Numbered from the stretch's first letter, positions 37,060 through 47,078 are shown. The stretch: 64,000 bases of DNA from Rhodobiaceae bacterium UBA7804 (GCA_002480495.1 DLCG01000004.1:124001-188000), one strand, 5' to 3'. Numbers and translations are program-made. The notes: a model not told the origin generated them from the sequence alone.

Positions 37060-38342
37060 GCATCCCTCTTCACTACGAAACAGGCGATCTTGCGCTGCTC
37101 AAGCGCCTTGCAGGCTGATTTGGCGGCGGAGATATCACCGAAAGCGCCTGCCCGAAGCCGGTAGAAGACGCCCTTTGGGCCGAGGTCCGCTCTCTGGATT
37201 TGTGGACTTTCGCCACCAAGAACACCGGACGCATCGCCTGAAATTTCGTTCCACGCCTTTTTTGCCAACGCTTCTTCCCGGAATGCACCAAGCTGGATCC
37301 GGTAGCGCGTTACCGGATCCAGGGTCCGATGTGAGTTGTCGGCGGCCAACTCTTGCCGCTTGTCAGGCGACACCGCTTCCTCAGTCGGACGAAGCGATCC
37401 GGTTACGAGTTCGCCGGAGGGCGGCGATGCTTCAACGAAAGAGGACGATCCATCTTCAGTAGTCGGGAAACGCGTAGCTGTCGTCCGCCAGCCGCCGAGG
37501 CTCGCAACTCGAATGGTGTGCCCGCCTTCATTGCCTGAAGAGGCGGCCTGGAACGGTGCAAGCGTTGAGGGAACAACGCGCGCTTCGCTTCTTGCCACCT
37601 CATTGACGCGCGCATTCTCGGAAAGCATGGGTGACAAGGCCTTGAGCTTCGTTTCTGCCAGATCGAATTCGGGGTCGAGAGCCAGCGCCAGCTTGAGATC
37701 TTCCGACGCCTCGTCGATCTTGCCTTGCTGTTCCAACGAAAGCGCGCGTCCGAAAAGCGGCAACTTGCGTTCCCTGCCCTTCATATGATCGATCGCCGCA
37801 CTGTAATGCAGAATTGCCCTGGAGTGATCGCCTCTGCGTCTCTCCAGATTGGCAAGGTTGTGATAGGCCGCCGCGTAACCGGGATCGAGACGAAGAGCCT
37901 CGAGATAGTCGCGTTCTGCAGCACTTTCCTGGCCGGTATTCGCCAGCGCGATACCCCGGTTGTAATAAGCCTTGGGCAGAACCTTGGCAGGCAGCGCTCC
38001 GCTCTCTATTGCCTTTGTGTAGTCGCCGATCGCTGCTTCCCGCTGTCCCATCTTCTGGAAGGCGACGCCGCGATGGTGCCAGGCAAGCGCCGTCTCTTCG
38101 ACGGAAAGCCCACCGCTATCCAAAGCCTTCGAAAACTGCGGAACTGCCCTGTCATAGACGCCCCGCTCCACCGCTTCCACGCCCCCCTTCATGAAGGCCG
38201 TCGCTTCCTCCTTTGCATCGCCCGCTCGAACGGGCAGAGCGACTAGAGCTATGCAAAGCCCTGCCAGCGCCGGTACCAGCGCGAGCGATGCGCGCCGTCC
38301 GCAATGGCGCCGGTATTCTCCTGCTTCGAACAGACGCCGCAT
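37056..38342 (-). CDS. TPR and SPOR-domain envelope protein
   Basis: A 428-residue exported protein. The signal/anchor region is near residues 20-40 (LALVPALAGLCIALVALPVRA). Four or more TPR repeats cover about residues 55-250 (ALAWHHRGVAFQKMGQREAA and AYYNRGIALANTGQESAA are the clearest). A low-complexity Ser/Glu/Pro stretch follows, then a C-terminal SPOR-like domain (YRIQLGAFREEALAKKAW, then FYRLRAGAFGDISAAKSACK) that in relatives binds denuded peptidoglycan. The protein may assist cell-wall enzyme assembly at division. ATG at 38342 has GGGAGAG upstream. Confidence 0.85.
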   Translation of the reverse strand: MRRLFEAGEYRRHCGRRASLALVPALAGLCIALVALPVRAGDAKEEATAFMKGGVEAVERGVYDRAVPQFSKALDSGGLSVEETALAWHHRGVAFQKMGQREAAIGDYTKAIESGALPAKVLPKAYYNRGIALANTGQESAAERDYLEALRLDPGYAAAYHNLANLERRRGDHSRAILHYSAAIDHMKGRERKLPLFGRALSLEQQGKIDEASEDLKLALALDPEFDLAETKLKALSPMLSENARVNEVARSEARVVPSTLAPFQAASSGNEGGHTIRVASLGGWRTTATRFPTTEDGSSSFVEASPPSGELVTGSLRPTEEAVSPDKRQELAADNSHRTLDPVTRYRIQLGAFREEALAKKAWNEISGDASGVLGGESPQIQRADLGPKGVFYRLRAGAFGDISAAKSACKALEQRKIACFVVKRDA

Positions 38343-38501
38343 CTGCTGGCTCTCCCTCGAAAGGCGACAGCGGTTAATCACAGCAGAAATTTAACACGAC
38401 GGGCCGGCGCAACATCTCCGAAGCTGGAGTTGCTTAATTAAATCAACCGCTTAGTGGATGGCAGGTGTTCCGCGGCTGCGCTTCAAACAGGCGAATCGCG
38501 A

Positions 38502-40325
38502 CTATTCGACCGTAACCGATTTTGCGAGATTTCGGGGCTGGTCTACGTCGGTGCCCTTGGAAACGGCGGTGTGATAGGCGAGGAGCTGAACCGGAATTGC
38601 GTTGACGATCGGCGCAATCAGGGGGTCTACGGCAGGCACTTCCACTTTGGCCCAAAGCCCGTCTCCCGCCCGCGCAATCCCCTCCTTGTCGGCAATCAGA
38701 ACGACATGCCCGCCACGCGCAATCACTTCCTGCATATTCGAGATCGTCTTCTCGAAAAGGGGGTCCACGGGCGAGATCACGACGACCGGCACTTCTTCGT
38801 CAATGAGTGCGATCGGGCCGTGCTTGAGCTCTCCAGCCGCATATCCCTCGGCATGAATGTACGAGATTTCCTTGAGCTTCAATGCGCCTTCGAGTGCAAT
38901 CGGGTAGTTGTGCCCGCGTCCGAGATAAAGCACATCGCGCGCCTTGGCGATTTCGGCACTGAGAGCCTGAATGGCGTTGTCCTGACCGAGAGCCTCGGCA
39001 ACATGGCGAGGCACTTCGAGAAGCGTCCGGACAAGGCGGCCCTCTTCTCCTTTTGCAATTGTGCCGCGCGCAAGCCCCATGCGTATGGCGAGAACCGCCA
39101 GAGTGGTAAGCTGACAGGTAAATGCCTTGGTCGAGGCAACACCGATTTCTGGCCCCGCATATGTTGGCATGATCGCATCGGAGGCGCGCGCGATGGACGA
39201 TTCCGTCACATTCACGATTGAAATGACTTTCTGCCCTTCCGTTTTGCAATATTGAAGCGCGGCAAGGGTGTCTGCCGTCTCGCCTGATTGGGAGATGAAG
39301 ATCGCGAGCCCGCCTTCCGGCAGGGCCGCTTCGCGATAACGGAACTCCGACGCGATATCGACCTCCGCCGAAACGCGGGCATATTTTTCGAACCAGTATT
39401 TGGCAACGAGACCGGCGTAGAAAGCCGTCCCGCATGCGATGATCGTAACCTTGGGCACCGAGGCCAGATCGACGGGAAGCGCAATGTCCCGCAACGTATC
39501 GTTGAGCGGGTCGATATACTCGGACAGGGTGTGACCGATAACCTCAGGCTGCTCGAAAATCTCTTTCGCCATGAAGTGACGATGGTTTCCCTTGTCCACC
39601 AGCGCCGCCGAGACGTCGGTGATCTTGATTGGCCGCTTCACTTCATAGCCATTCGCATCGCGGATCACGGCGCTATCGCGCGTAATCTCGACGCGATCTC
39701 CTTCCTCCAGAAATGCGACCCGGTTGGTCATGGGCGCGAGAGCGAAAGCATCCGATCCGAGATACATCGAATTCACGCCATATCCGACAGCGAGCGGACT
39801 GCCGCGGCGGGCGCCAATCATCAGGTTTTCCTCGCCGCGAAAGATGATGCCGAGCGCGAATGCGCCCTCCAGCTCGGAAATGGCGGTGTCCGCAGCCTTT
39901 CTCGGGTCCATGCCCTGATCGAGATAATGCGTGACGAGATGAGCGATCACTTCGCTGTCCGTTTCCGTCGCGAACACAGCCCCATGGGCCGAAAGCCGCT
40001 CCCGAAGTTCGCGGAAATTCTCGATGATACCGTTGTGAACGATAGCTACCCGATCGGTCGCATGCGGATGGGCATTCCTTTCGATCGGGGCGCCATGCGT
40101 CGCCCACCGTGTGTGTCCGATGCCGATCGTCCCGTCGAGCGGCGATGCTTCGAGCGCCTTTTCGAGATTAAAAAGCTTTCCCTCGGCACGCCGGCGCTCG
40201 ATATCGCCATGCGTGAGTGTTGCAATGCCGGCGCTGTCATACCCCCGGTATTCAAGCCGCTTCAGCGCCTCGAGGATAACAGGAGCAACGGGTTCCGTTC
40301 CGATGATACCGACAATACCGCACAT
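38502..40325 (-). CDS. glmS: Glutamine-fructose-6-phosphate aminotransferase (isomerizing)
   Basis: The 607-residue GlmS has the N-terminal nucleophile Cys2 in MCGIVGIIG, the glutaminase domain to about residue 235 (RWATHGAPIERNAHPH), and two SIS isomerase domains with SGETADTLAAL, STKAFTCQLTTLAVLAIR and the C-terminal AKSVTVE tail. It makes glucosamine-6-phosphate, committing carbon to peptidoglycan and LPS. It follows glmU with a two-base gap, giving consecutive steps to UDP-GlcNAc in one unit. Length and motifs are normal. Confidence 0.96.
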   Translation of the reverse strand: MCGIVGIIGTEPVAPVILEALKRLEYRGYDSAGIATLTHGDIERRRAEGKLFNLEKALEASPLDGTIGIGHTRWATHGAPIERNAHPHATDRVAIVHNGIIENFRELRERLSAHGAVFATETDSEVIAHLVTHYLDQGMDPRKAADTAISELEGAFALGIIFRGEENLMIGARRGSPLAVGYGVNSMYLGSDAFALAPMTNRVAFLEEGDRVEITRDSAVIRDANGYEVKRPIKITDVSAALVDKGNHRHFMAKEIFEQPEVIGHTLSEYIDPLNDTLRDIALPVDLASVPKVTIIACGTAFYAGLVAKYWFEKYARVSAEVDIASEFRYREAALPEGGLAIFISQSGETADTLAALQYCKTEGQKVISIVNVTESSIARASDAIMPTYAGPEIGVASTKAFTCQLTTLAVLAIRMGLARGTIAKGEEGRLVRTLLEVPRHVAEALGQDNAIQALSAEIAKARDVLYLGRGHNYPIALEGALKLKEISYIHAEGYAAGELKHGPIALIDEEVPVVVISPVDPLFEKTISNMQEVIARGGHVVLIADKEGIARAGDGLWAKVEVPAVDPLIAPIVNAIPVQLLAYHTAVSKGTDVDQPRNLAKSVTVE

Positions 40326-40327
40326 GA

Positions 40328-41689
40328 TCAGTCGCCCGAGGATGTCTTCTTGATGCTCTCGTTTTTCGCACGGAAGGCCGCTGCCCAGCCAGCCTTCTCT
40401 ATCTGGCGGCCGCGCGCCACCGCAAGTGCATCCGCGCTCACATCTTTCGTAACGACGCTTCCCGAGCCGAGATAGGCGCCATCACCGATCTTGACCGGTG
40501 CCACGAGCGAGGAGTTCGAGCCGACAAACGCACCTGCGCCGATATCCGTGAAGAACTTCCTGTAGCCGTCGTAGTTGCAGGTGATTGTGCCCGCGCCGAT
40601 ATTGGCGCGCGGGCCGACGCGTGCATCGCCAATATAGGAGAGGTGGTTGATCTTGGCCCCCTCTTCGACCTTTGCCTTCTTCGTCTCCACGAAATTCCCG
40701 ATCCGCGCCTTCCGGCCGATTTCAGAACCAGGGCGAATTCGCGCGAAGGGGCCGATCTCCGCACCTTCCGCAATCTTCGCGCCTTCGAGATGCGAGAACG
40801 CCTTGATCGTGACGGCGTCCTCGATGTCGCAGCCTGGACCGAACACCACATTCTGGCCAACGGTCACATCGCGTCCGAATTTCGTGTCGAAACTCAGATA
40901 GACAGTGTCCGGGTCGAGAAATGTGACGCCCTCCGCCATCGCTTCACGGCGCATGCGCTGCTGCAGGGATGCCTCGGCGGCGGCGAGATCCGCCCGGCTG
41001 TTCACGCCTTGAATGTCGGCCTCCGGACAGATGACACAGACGCAGTCGATACCCGCGTCGCGGCCAAGGGACACCACATCTGTCAGATAGTATTCGCCCT
41101 GCGCGTTATCGTTGGAGAGCCCTTCCAGCAGCTTTCCGAAATGTGCCGCGGGAACGGCCATAGGGCCGCCAAAACAAAGCCTGGTCCGCCGTTCTTCCTC
41201 GTTCGCATCCTTGTGCTCGACGATCCGGCGAACCTTGCCGTTATCGAGCAGAATACGGCCATAGCCCGTGGGGTCAGCCGCCTCGAAACCGAGGATGACG
41301 ATACTGCCGCTCATGCGGCAAGTTTCGACCATGTCCGCGAGCGTTCCGGCACGCACAAGCGGTGTGTCTCCAAAGACGACCAGAACGACACCCTCGCCAT
41401 CCCGCAGCTCAGGCAAGGCCGTTCGTGCCGCGTCTCCCGTCCCGAGCTGGCTCTTCTGCACGACGACGGCCAGATCGTCCCGCTGACTGTGGGCATAGTC
41501 CGCGACTTGATCCATGTCGGGCCCGACGACAAGCACAGTCCTGGCCGAACCCTCGAACCTTGTATTTGCAAGCACATGGCCGAGCATTGGACGGCCCGCA
41601 ATCTCATGCAGAACCTTCGGCAGGCGCGATTTCATGCGGGTGCCTTTTCCCGCCGCCAGAATGACGGTGCTGAGGGCGGTGGACGTCAT
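40328..41689 (-). CDS. glmU: Bifunctional UDP-GlcNAc pyrophosphorylase / GlcN-1-P N-acetyltransferase
   Basis: A 453-residue two-domain enzyme. The N-terminal uridyltransferase shows LAAGKGTRMKSRLPKVLHEIAGRPM; the C-terminal half is a left-handed beta-helix (ARIRPGSEIGRKARIGNFVE, then YIGDARVGPRANIGAGTITC) with the acetyl-CoA site. It converts GlcN-1-P to UDP-GlcNAc. Start has GGAGAC upstream. glmS follows almost directly, while galE lies 126 bases upstream on the same strand, so a longer unit is possible. Confidence 0.96.
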   Translation of the reverse strand: MTSTALSTVILAAGKGTRMKSRLPKVLHEIAGRPMLGHVLANTRFEGSARTVLVVGPDMDQVADYAHSQRDDLAVVVQKSQLGTGDAARTALPELRDGEGVVLVVFGDTPLVRAGTLADMVETCRMSGSIVILGFEAADPTGYGRILLDNGKVRRIVEHKDANEEERRTRLCFGGPMAVPAAHFGKLLEGLSNDNAQGEYYLTDVVSLGRDAGIDCVCVICPEADIQGVNSRADLAAAEASLQQRMRREAMAEGVTFLDPDTVYLSFDTKFGRDVTVGQNVVFGPGCDIEDAVTIKAFSHLEGAKIAEGAEIGPFARIRPGSEIGRKARIGNFVETKKAKVEEGAKINHLSYIGDARVGPRANIGAGTITCNYDGYRKFFTDIGAGAFVGSNSSLVAPVKIGDGAYLGSGSVVTKDVSADALAVARGRQIEKAGWAAAFRAKNESIKKTSSGD

Positions 41690-41815
41690 GGTCTCGAAAT
41701 GTCTCCTTATGTCGCTCGTTGACGCGACAAGAATTTGCCTCTCCGGCGCGTTCGCCGGAAATAAATTTATGTTTCGCTATGTTGCCCTGATTCATTCAGG
41801 AACAGGTTAAGGAAA

Positions 41816-42802
41816 TCAGCGGTTGCGATCGCCGAGGTGCCTTTCCCAGGCAAGGGCATGACTCACGATCCGGTCGAGATCGTCATGCGCAGGCGTCCAT
41901 CCGAGTGTCGCCTTGACCCGGCCTGGGTCGGAAACGATGGAAGCGGGATCGCCGGGACGCCGCACCGCTTGTCTGACTTCGAAGGAATGTCCCGCGGCTC
42001 TCTCGACAGCCGCAAGCACTTCGCGAACCGAGAATCCGTGACCGTAGCCGCAATTGGCGACCAGGCTTGCACCCCCCTTGCGCAAATAATGGAGAGCCGC
42101 CGTATGCGCCGCCGCAAGATCGCTCACATGGATATAGTCTCGGATGCAGGTTCCGTCTGGCGTTGGATAGTCATCACCGAAGATCTCGATATAGGGCCGC
42201 CGGCCAAGCGCCGTCTCGCAGGCAACCTTGATGAGGTGGGTCGCATTCAGCGTGGACTGTCCCACACGGCCTTCGGGGTCGGCTCCGGCGACGTTGAAAT
42301 AGCGAAGGGCGGCATATGTCACAGGATGGGCGGCCGCGACGTCCTCAAGCATCCACTCCGTCATCAGTTTCGAGCGGCCATAAGGCGACATCGGCTTCAG
42401 CGCCGCTTCCTCGGTTGCTGGCGATACCTCCAGCATGCCGTAAACAGCCGCAGTGGACGAAAAGATGAAATGCTTCACTCGGCCCGCGACGCAACGCTCG
42501 ATAAGCGTCCGGGATTTGGCCGTGTTGTTCAGGTAATATTTCAGAGGATCGCTGACGGACTCGGGAACGACGACCGAGCCAGCGAAATGGATTACCGCTT
42601 CGACCGCATGATCGTGGAGAATACGGTCGACGAGTTCCTCATCCGCGATATCCCCGATGTGAAGCGTTGCGGCACCCTGGACCGCCCAGTCGAACCCGGT
42701 TGAAAGATTGTCGAGAACGACGACCTCCTCACCCGCACTGAGAAGGTCGATGACGGCGTGGCTACCGATATAGCCAGCGCCGCCGGTTACCAGGATGCTC
42801 AT
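41816..42802 (-). CDS. galE: UDP-glucose 4-epimerase
   Basis: A 328-residue extended SDR: GGAGYIGSHAV nucleotide loop, DNLSTG end of beta-2, SSTAAVYG with the catalytic Ser, YGRSK (YxxxK), and DGTCIRDYIHV, DL then AHTAAL near residue 225, all characteristic of GalE. It interconverts UDP-glucose and UDP-galactose (and often the GlcNAc pair) for envelope polysaccharides. The gene follows cysNC by 34 bases and AAGGTGA precedes the ATG. It thus lies between sulfate activation and amino-sugar genes. Confidence 0.93.
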   Translation of the reverse strand: MSILVTGGAGYIGSHAVIDLLSAGEEVVVLDNLSTGFDWAVQGAATLHIGDIADEELVDRILHDHAVEAVIHFAGSVVVPESVSDPLKYYLNNTAKSRTLIERCVAGRVKHFIFSSTAAVYGMLEVSPATEEAALKPMSPYGRSKLMTEWMLEDVAAAHPVTYAALRYFNVAGADPEGRVGQSTLNATHLIKVACETALGRRPYIEIFGDDYPTPDGTCIRDYIHVSDLAAAHTAALHYLRKGGASLVANCGYGHGFSVREVLAAVERAAGHSFEVRQAVRRPGDPASIVSDPGRVKATLGWTPAHDDLDRIVSHALAWERHLGDRNR

Positions 42803-42836
42803 GGCTCACCTTGCCTGAAACTCGGATCAGGCCCGG

Positions 42837-44756
42837 TTATACCTTGAATTTCGTCTCCACATAGTTGACGAGCATCTGAACGGACTCCTCGACAGAGAGC
42901 CTTGAGGTATCGATCGCCAGCTCAGGTGTCTCGGGGGCCTCATAGGGAGCCGAAATGCCGGTGAAATCCTTGATTTCGCCCGCACGAGCCTTCTTGTAGA
43001 GCCCCTTCGGATCGCGCGCCTCGCAGGTAGCGACGTCCGCCTGGACATAGATTTCATGGAAATCCTTGCCCGACGCCTCTCGCGCACGGTCGCGATCCGA
43101 CCTGTAAGGCGAGATGAACGAGGTGATGACGATCATGCCCGCCCGGGCAAAGAGCGCGGCAACCTCGCCGACACGGCGGATATTCTCAGCTCGATCTTCC
43201 GGTGAGAAGCTGAGATTGGCGTTGAGCCCGTGACGGACATTATCCCCGTCCAGTACGTAGACGTTATATCCCTTGTCGAAGAGCTTCTGTTCGAGTGCGA
43301 CGGCGACCGTCGACTTGCCCGCGCCGGAGAGGCCGGTAAACCAGAGGACACCGCCCTTGTGGCCATTGCGGAAGATACGCTGCTCTGCGGTAACGCCATG
43401 TTCGACGCGGGTAATGTTGGTCGAGCGTGCCGTGATGAGACCGCGCTGGTCGGCATAGCCTTCCATCGAAACGATACCGCCGCCGGCGATGTCGTACTTA
43501 TCGATAAGCACGAAACGTCCGGTCTTCGGCGCATCGGAAAACTCGTCGAGCGCAAGCATGCGGCGCGACCGGATGACAACCTCCGCGACCTGATTGCGCT
43601 CAACCTGATTCGACGAACTGTTCGAGAGATCGCTCGTGTCGATGATGCTTTCGATGGACTGAATCGTGACCGGCGCCTCGAGCGTACCGAGCTTTATTCG
43701 GTAGCTCTTGCCTTTGGTCATCGGCTCCTGACCAAGCCAGAAGATCCGGGCACGGAACACGTCCGTCTCGATGGGAGCGTTCTCGACATGGCTGATAAGC
43801 TCGCCACGCTCGACGAAAATCTGCTCATCGAGTGTGATGCCAACAGATTGACCGGCAATGCCCTCCGTAGGCGGCTGATGGCCAGGCACCGTCGACCAGT
43901 ACTCGATCGACTTGATTTTTGCCGTCTTGTTCGAGGGAGAAAATACGATCTCGTCACCGACGGAGAAACGCCCTTCTTCGATACGGCCGGCGATGATGCG
44001 GCGATGATCGAACTTGTAGACATCCTGCACGGGGAAACGAAGCGGACGGTCAACCGGCGACGCGTTCGGCATGAAGCTGTCGAGCGCCTTGACGATCGTC
44101 GGCCCCTTGTACCAGGGCGTCTTGTCGGACTCGGTGACGATGTTATCGCCCTGCCGGGCCGAGACGGGAATGACGAAAGTAGGCGTCACGCCGATCGACC
44201 CGAGATAGTCGCGATATTCCTGCTCGATCAGGTCGAACTGGTCCTTCTCGTAATTGATCAGGTCCATCTTGTTGACGGCAACGGCGACCTGACGGATTCC
44301 GAGAAGGTGAAGGAGATAGCCGTGGCGGCGAGATTGCTCGCGCACGCCTTCGGCAGCATCGATGATCAGCAGCGCCGCATCGGACTGCGCCGCGCCGGTG
44401 ATCATGTTCTTGAGGAACTCCTTGTGACCGGGGGCGTCGATGATGGTGTAGTCGCGCGCATCGGTCTTGAACCAGATCTGGCTCGTGTCGATGGTGATGC
44501 CCTGATCGCGCTCCGCCTGCAGGGCATCCATGAGAAAGGCCCATTCGAACGGTACGCCGCGGCGCTCGCACATGGCCTTGATCGACTCATATTTGCCGTC
44601 AGGCAGCGATCCGGTGTCATGGAACATACGACCGACGAGAGTGGACTTTCCGTGGTCCACATGACCGACAATGACGATGCGCAGCAGATCGCGCGACGAG
44701 GCTGGATTCTGGTTCACGGCGGCGAGCTTCACTTTGGCTTCGGATGCTTCGGGCAT
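42837..44756 (-). CDS. cysNC: Bifunctional sulfate adenylyltransferase subunit 1 / APS kinase
   Basis: The 639-residue CysN-CysC fusion has an elongation-factor-like GTPase domain ([16 protein letters not shown]-loop, [16 protein letters not shown], then VNKMDL), beta-barrel domains, and from about residue 440 an APS kinase with [17 protein letters not shown]. It makes APS with CysD and then PAPS. The fusion is common in rhizobia (NodQ-like). It starts 13 bases after cysD's stop, forming the cysD-cysNC unit. Sulfate assimilation or PAPS for sulfotransferases are both supplied by it. Confidence 0.95.
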   Translation of the reverse strand: MPEASEAKVKLAAVNQNPASSRDLLRIVIVGHVDHGKSTLVGRMFHDTGSLPDGKYESIKAMCERRGVPFEWAFLMDALQAERDQGITIDTSQIWFKTDARDYTIIDAPGHKEFLKNMITGAAQSDAALLIIDAAEGVREQSRRHGYLLHLLGIRQVAVAVNKMDLINYEKDQFDLIEQEYRDYLGSIGVTPTFVIPVSARQGDNIVTESDKTPWYKGPTIVKALDSFMPNASPVDRPLRFPVQDVYKFDHRRIIAGRIEEGRFSVGDEIVFSPSNKTAKIKSIEYWSTVPGHQPPTEGIAGQSVGITLDEQIFVERGELISHVENAPIETDVFRARIFWLGQEPMTKGKSYRIKLGTLEAPVTIQSIESIIDTSDLSNSSSNQVERNQVAEVVIRSRRMLALDEFSDAPKTGRFVLIDKYDIAGGGIVSMEGYADQRGLITARSTNITRVEHGVTAEQRIFRNGHKGGVLWFTGLSGAGKSTVAVALEQKLFDKGYNVYVLDGDNVRHGLNANLSFSPEDRAENIRRVGEVAALFARAGMIVITSFISPYRSDRDRAREASGKDFHEIYVQADVATCEARDPKGLYKKARAGEIKDFTGISAPYEAPETPELAIDTSRLSVEESVQMLVNYVETKFKV

Positions 44757-44768
44757 GGTGCGAACTCC

Positions 44769-45563
44769 CTACAGATAGCCGTCGGCCCGAAGACGCTCGA
44801 AGGCATCTTCCGACTCGTGGTCCATGGCGCGGCCGGAACGCTCGGAGATTTTCGTCGTCCGCAATTCCTCGATGATGTCTTCGATGGTCGTTGCGCTGCT
44901 GGCCACCGGGAAAGTGATATCCTTGTCGCCGAGCGAGCGGTAACGCTTGCCATCCTTCGCAAAATAAAGCGGGATCGTCGGGATCTGCTCGCGAAGCGTG
45001 TAGAGCCAGATATCGATCTCCGTCCAATGCAAAAGAGGATGGACGCGAATGTGGGTACCCGGAGGGAAATCCGTCTTGAACTGGTCCCAGAATTCCGGCG
45101 GCTGATCCTTGAAATCCCACTGCCCTGTCGCGCCACGCGGGCTGAACACGCGTTCCTTGGCGCGGGTTGCTTCTTCGTCGCGGCGGATGCCGGCGAAGAG
45201 CGCGTTGAACTTGTGCTTCTCGATGGCCTTTTTCAGACCGGCGGTCTTGCGGGCAGCCGAGCGCGCGGCCGGCGGCAGCGTATCGTCAACCTCCTCGATC
45301 GGCGGGCAGAGTTCGCGAATGAAGTTGAGGTTCCATTCCGCTGCATAGCGATCCCGGAACTCGTACATCTCCGGAAATTTCTTTTCCGTGTCGACATGCA
45401 TCACCGGGAACGGCACGTGACCGAAAAAGGCCTTTCGCGCGAGCCAGATCATGACGTTGGAGTCCTTCCCCAACGACCAGAGCATCGCGATGTTCTCGAT
45501 CCTGTTGAATGCTTCGCGGAAAATGAAAATGCTCTGGCTTTCGAGCTGATCGAGACGATCCAT
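44769..45563 (-). CDS. cysD: Sulfate adenylyltransferase subunit 2
   Basis: The 264-residue CysD is a PP-loop ATP pyrophosphatase: LWSLGKDSNVMIWLARKAF is the PP-loop, HVDTEKKFPEMYEFRD the next block, and GIRRDEEATRAKERVFS is the conserved RRDEExxRAKER motif. It ends with FERLRADGYL, typical of CysD. The ATG at 45563 has AGGAAGG upstream; a 15-residue longer frame is unlikely. A terminator-like hairpin lies 49 bases upstream, so transcription may be attenuated. Confidence 0.95.
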   Translation of the reverse strand: MDRLDQLESQSIFIFREAFNRIENIAMLWSLGKDSNVMIWLARKAFFGHVPFPVMHVDTEKKFPEMYEFRDRYAAEWNLNFIRELCPPIEEVDDTLPPAARSAARKTAGLKKAIEKHKFNALFAGIRRDEEATRAKERVFSPRGATGQWDFKDQPPEFWDQFKTDFPPGTHIRVHPLLHWTEIDIWLYTLREQIPTIPLYFAKDGKRYRSLGDKDITFPVASSATTIEDIIEELRTTKISERSGRAMDHESEDAFERLRADGYL

Positions 45564-45611
45564 GACTGCCTTCCTGCCCGGCGGCACCGGCGCCGCCACA
45601 CAAAACACATG

Positions 45612-45640
45612 AAAAATCCGGGGTTAGAAAACTAACCCCG
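45612..45640 (-). promoter_or_regulatory. Terminator-like hairpin in the cysD leader
   Basis: On the minus strand CGGGGTTAG and CTAACCCCG form a perfect 9-base stem with a TTTT loop, followed two bases on by TTTTT. It ends 48 bases before the cysD ATG. A TTGCAA (45675-45680) with a 17-base spacer and TAAATC (45652-45657) could start a transcript just before the hairpin. It could be an attenuator for cysD, or the terminator of the small membrane gene upstream. Confidence 0.45.
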
Positions 45641-45731
45641 TCACGGCTTGTGATTTAATCTCCCATTCGATGCATTGCAAGCAGGAACTAGCCAAAAATG
45701 GCGAGGATCGGATCGAAAAGGGAGCGAAAAT

Positions 45732-46061
45732 CTAGCGCCGACCAAACCCCTTTCGCACACCGGAGGGCTTATCGCAACGGGCGGCGGGAATGTGCTTCTC
45801 GGTAGCGCGGCGAACCGGCCGCAGCCGGACCACGGAGGGCTCAAGGCGGCCGTTTCGGCCGATGCTCTTTCCATCCAGCTTGAGCATCAGCTGATCCAGG
45901 CGGCTTCGCATCTCGCGTTCGGCGAGTGCCTGCTCCAATTCCCGCTGGTTTCTGCGGCTGCTGGCCTGCAGCGCCGTCAGAACCACCACCAGAAAGATCA
46001 GACCGCCAATCGAAATCTGGGTCTCCAGGGAGAGATTCCCGAGGAGTTCAGCAAGCGACAT
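45732..46061 (-). CDS. Small membrane/coiled-coil protein of unknown function
   Basis: A 109-residue frame with a short amphipathic start, one hydrophobic helix (residues 15-32, ISIGGLIFLVVVLTALQ), then a charged helical stretch SSRRNQRELEQALAEREMRS and a basic tail. The composition of helix plus heptad-like Glu/Arg looks like a real membrane-anchored coiled coil. The ATG at 46061 has GGGGA six bases upstream; an ATG four codons earlier lacks an SD. It lies upstream of cysD on the same strand. The plus strand also reads open here but with an unnatural composition. I know no family for it. Confidence 0.45.
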   Translation of the reverse strand: MSLAELLGNLSLETQISIGGLIFLVVVLTALQASSRRNQRELEQALAEREMRSRLDQLMLKLDGKSIGRNGRLEPSVVRLRPVRRATEKHIPAARCDKPSGVRKGFGRR

Positions 46062-46332
46062 ATCGTTCCCCATCCAAATCGTTCGGCGCGGCTAGCGCGC
46101 GCCCTTCGCGGACTCTATGCAGAATCCGGGCCTCCGCCAGTGCATTGACGCATCAACGTCAGGGAAAGAAAAACCAAGGGCGCCGCGACTGTTTTGAGGG
46201 CAATTGACCATGTTTTGTGCAGAGTTCCGCGAGTTTTTATGGCCACGGCCGCGAATGACCGGCTTCCTCCGAGGTATCTGCTTGTGTATGTAGGCCACAA
46301 CCGAAATCGAAGACGACCGGACGGACGCAGAT

Positions 46333-46977
46333 ATGGATGACGCCATCGACAGCCTGATCGCCGGATACCGCGCCTTCCGGAAGGGCCAGTATCGCCAGAA
46401 TGAAGAGAGATATCAGTCACTTGCGGCGAAACGGCAGCAACCAAAGGCATTGATCATAGCCTGCTGCGACAGCCGCACGGACCCCGCGATGGTCTTCCAG
46501 TCAGACCCCGGCGAGCTCTTCGTCGTGCGCAACGTGGCGAACCTCGTGCCGCCCTACGAGCCCGACAGTCACTACCACGGCACCAGCGCGGCGCTGGAAT
46601 TCGGCGTGAAATCCCTGCAGATCAAGGACGTGATCGTGATGGGGCATGCCGGCTGCGGCGGCATCGAAGCTCTCTATGAAGGCGCGAAAGGCAAGCCCGC
46701 CCCCGGCGACTTCCTGCCCAACTGGATCTCCCTGGCGAAGGACGTCGCGGACCAAGTCGTTGAAAAACATGGAGATATCGAGCGCCCTGCCGCTCTGCGC
46801 CTGATGGAGCAGCAGGCCGTCGTCGCCTCGCTCGACCGGCTGCGGACCTTCCCCTTCATCGCCGAGCGCGAGGATAAAGGCGAACTGAAGCTTCACGGCT
46901 GGTTCTACGGCATCGGCACCGGAATTCTCTCGGTCTACGATCCGGACACGGGCCGTTTCGTCGACGTCACCGAGTGA
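46333..46977 (+). CDS. Beta-class carbonic anhydrase
   Basis: A 214-residue zinc enzyme that interconverts CO2 and bicarbonate. IIACCDSRTDP contains Cys45 with the catalytic Asp-Arg pair (CxDSR), and VIVMGHAGCGG has His105 and Cys108, completing the Cys2-His zinc site. LFVVRNVANLVPPYE is the conserved dimer block. The SD is weak. The gene stands alone and is convergent with the RodZ-like gene. Length is normal for the family. Confidence 0.93.
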   Translation: MDDAIDSLIAGYRAFRKGQYRQNEERYQSLAAKRQQPKALIIACCDSRTDPAMVFQSDPGELFVVRNVANLVPPYEPDSHYHGTSAALEFGVKSLQIKDVIVMGHAGCGGIEALYEGAKGKPAPGDFLPNWISLAKDVADQVVEKHGDIERPAALRLMEQQAVVASLDRLRTFPFIAEREDKGELKLHGWFYGIGTGILSVYDPDTGRFVDVTE

Positions 46978-47078
46978 CCGTCACTCAAACGTCATCGAAA
47001 CGTCACATTCGGACGGATTGTCCCCGCCTCCGGGGATAAGACCGGGCCGTCCATCCGTGCGGCGGAAACGAGATATCC

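Noticed and set aside
38409..38433. Possible hairpin between glmS and the TPR-SPOR gene
   Set aside because: The stem is interrupted by a three-base bulge and lacks a U-run, so it was not listed.
43230..45635. 801-residue open frame opposite cysNC and cysD
   Set aside because: Antisense to two well-conserved genes and lacks any recognisable domain.
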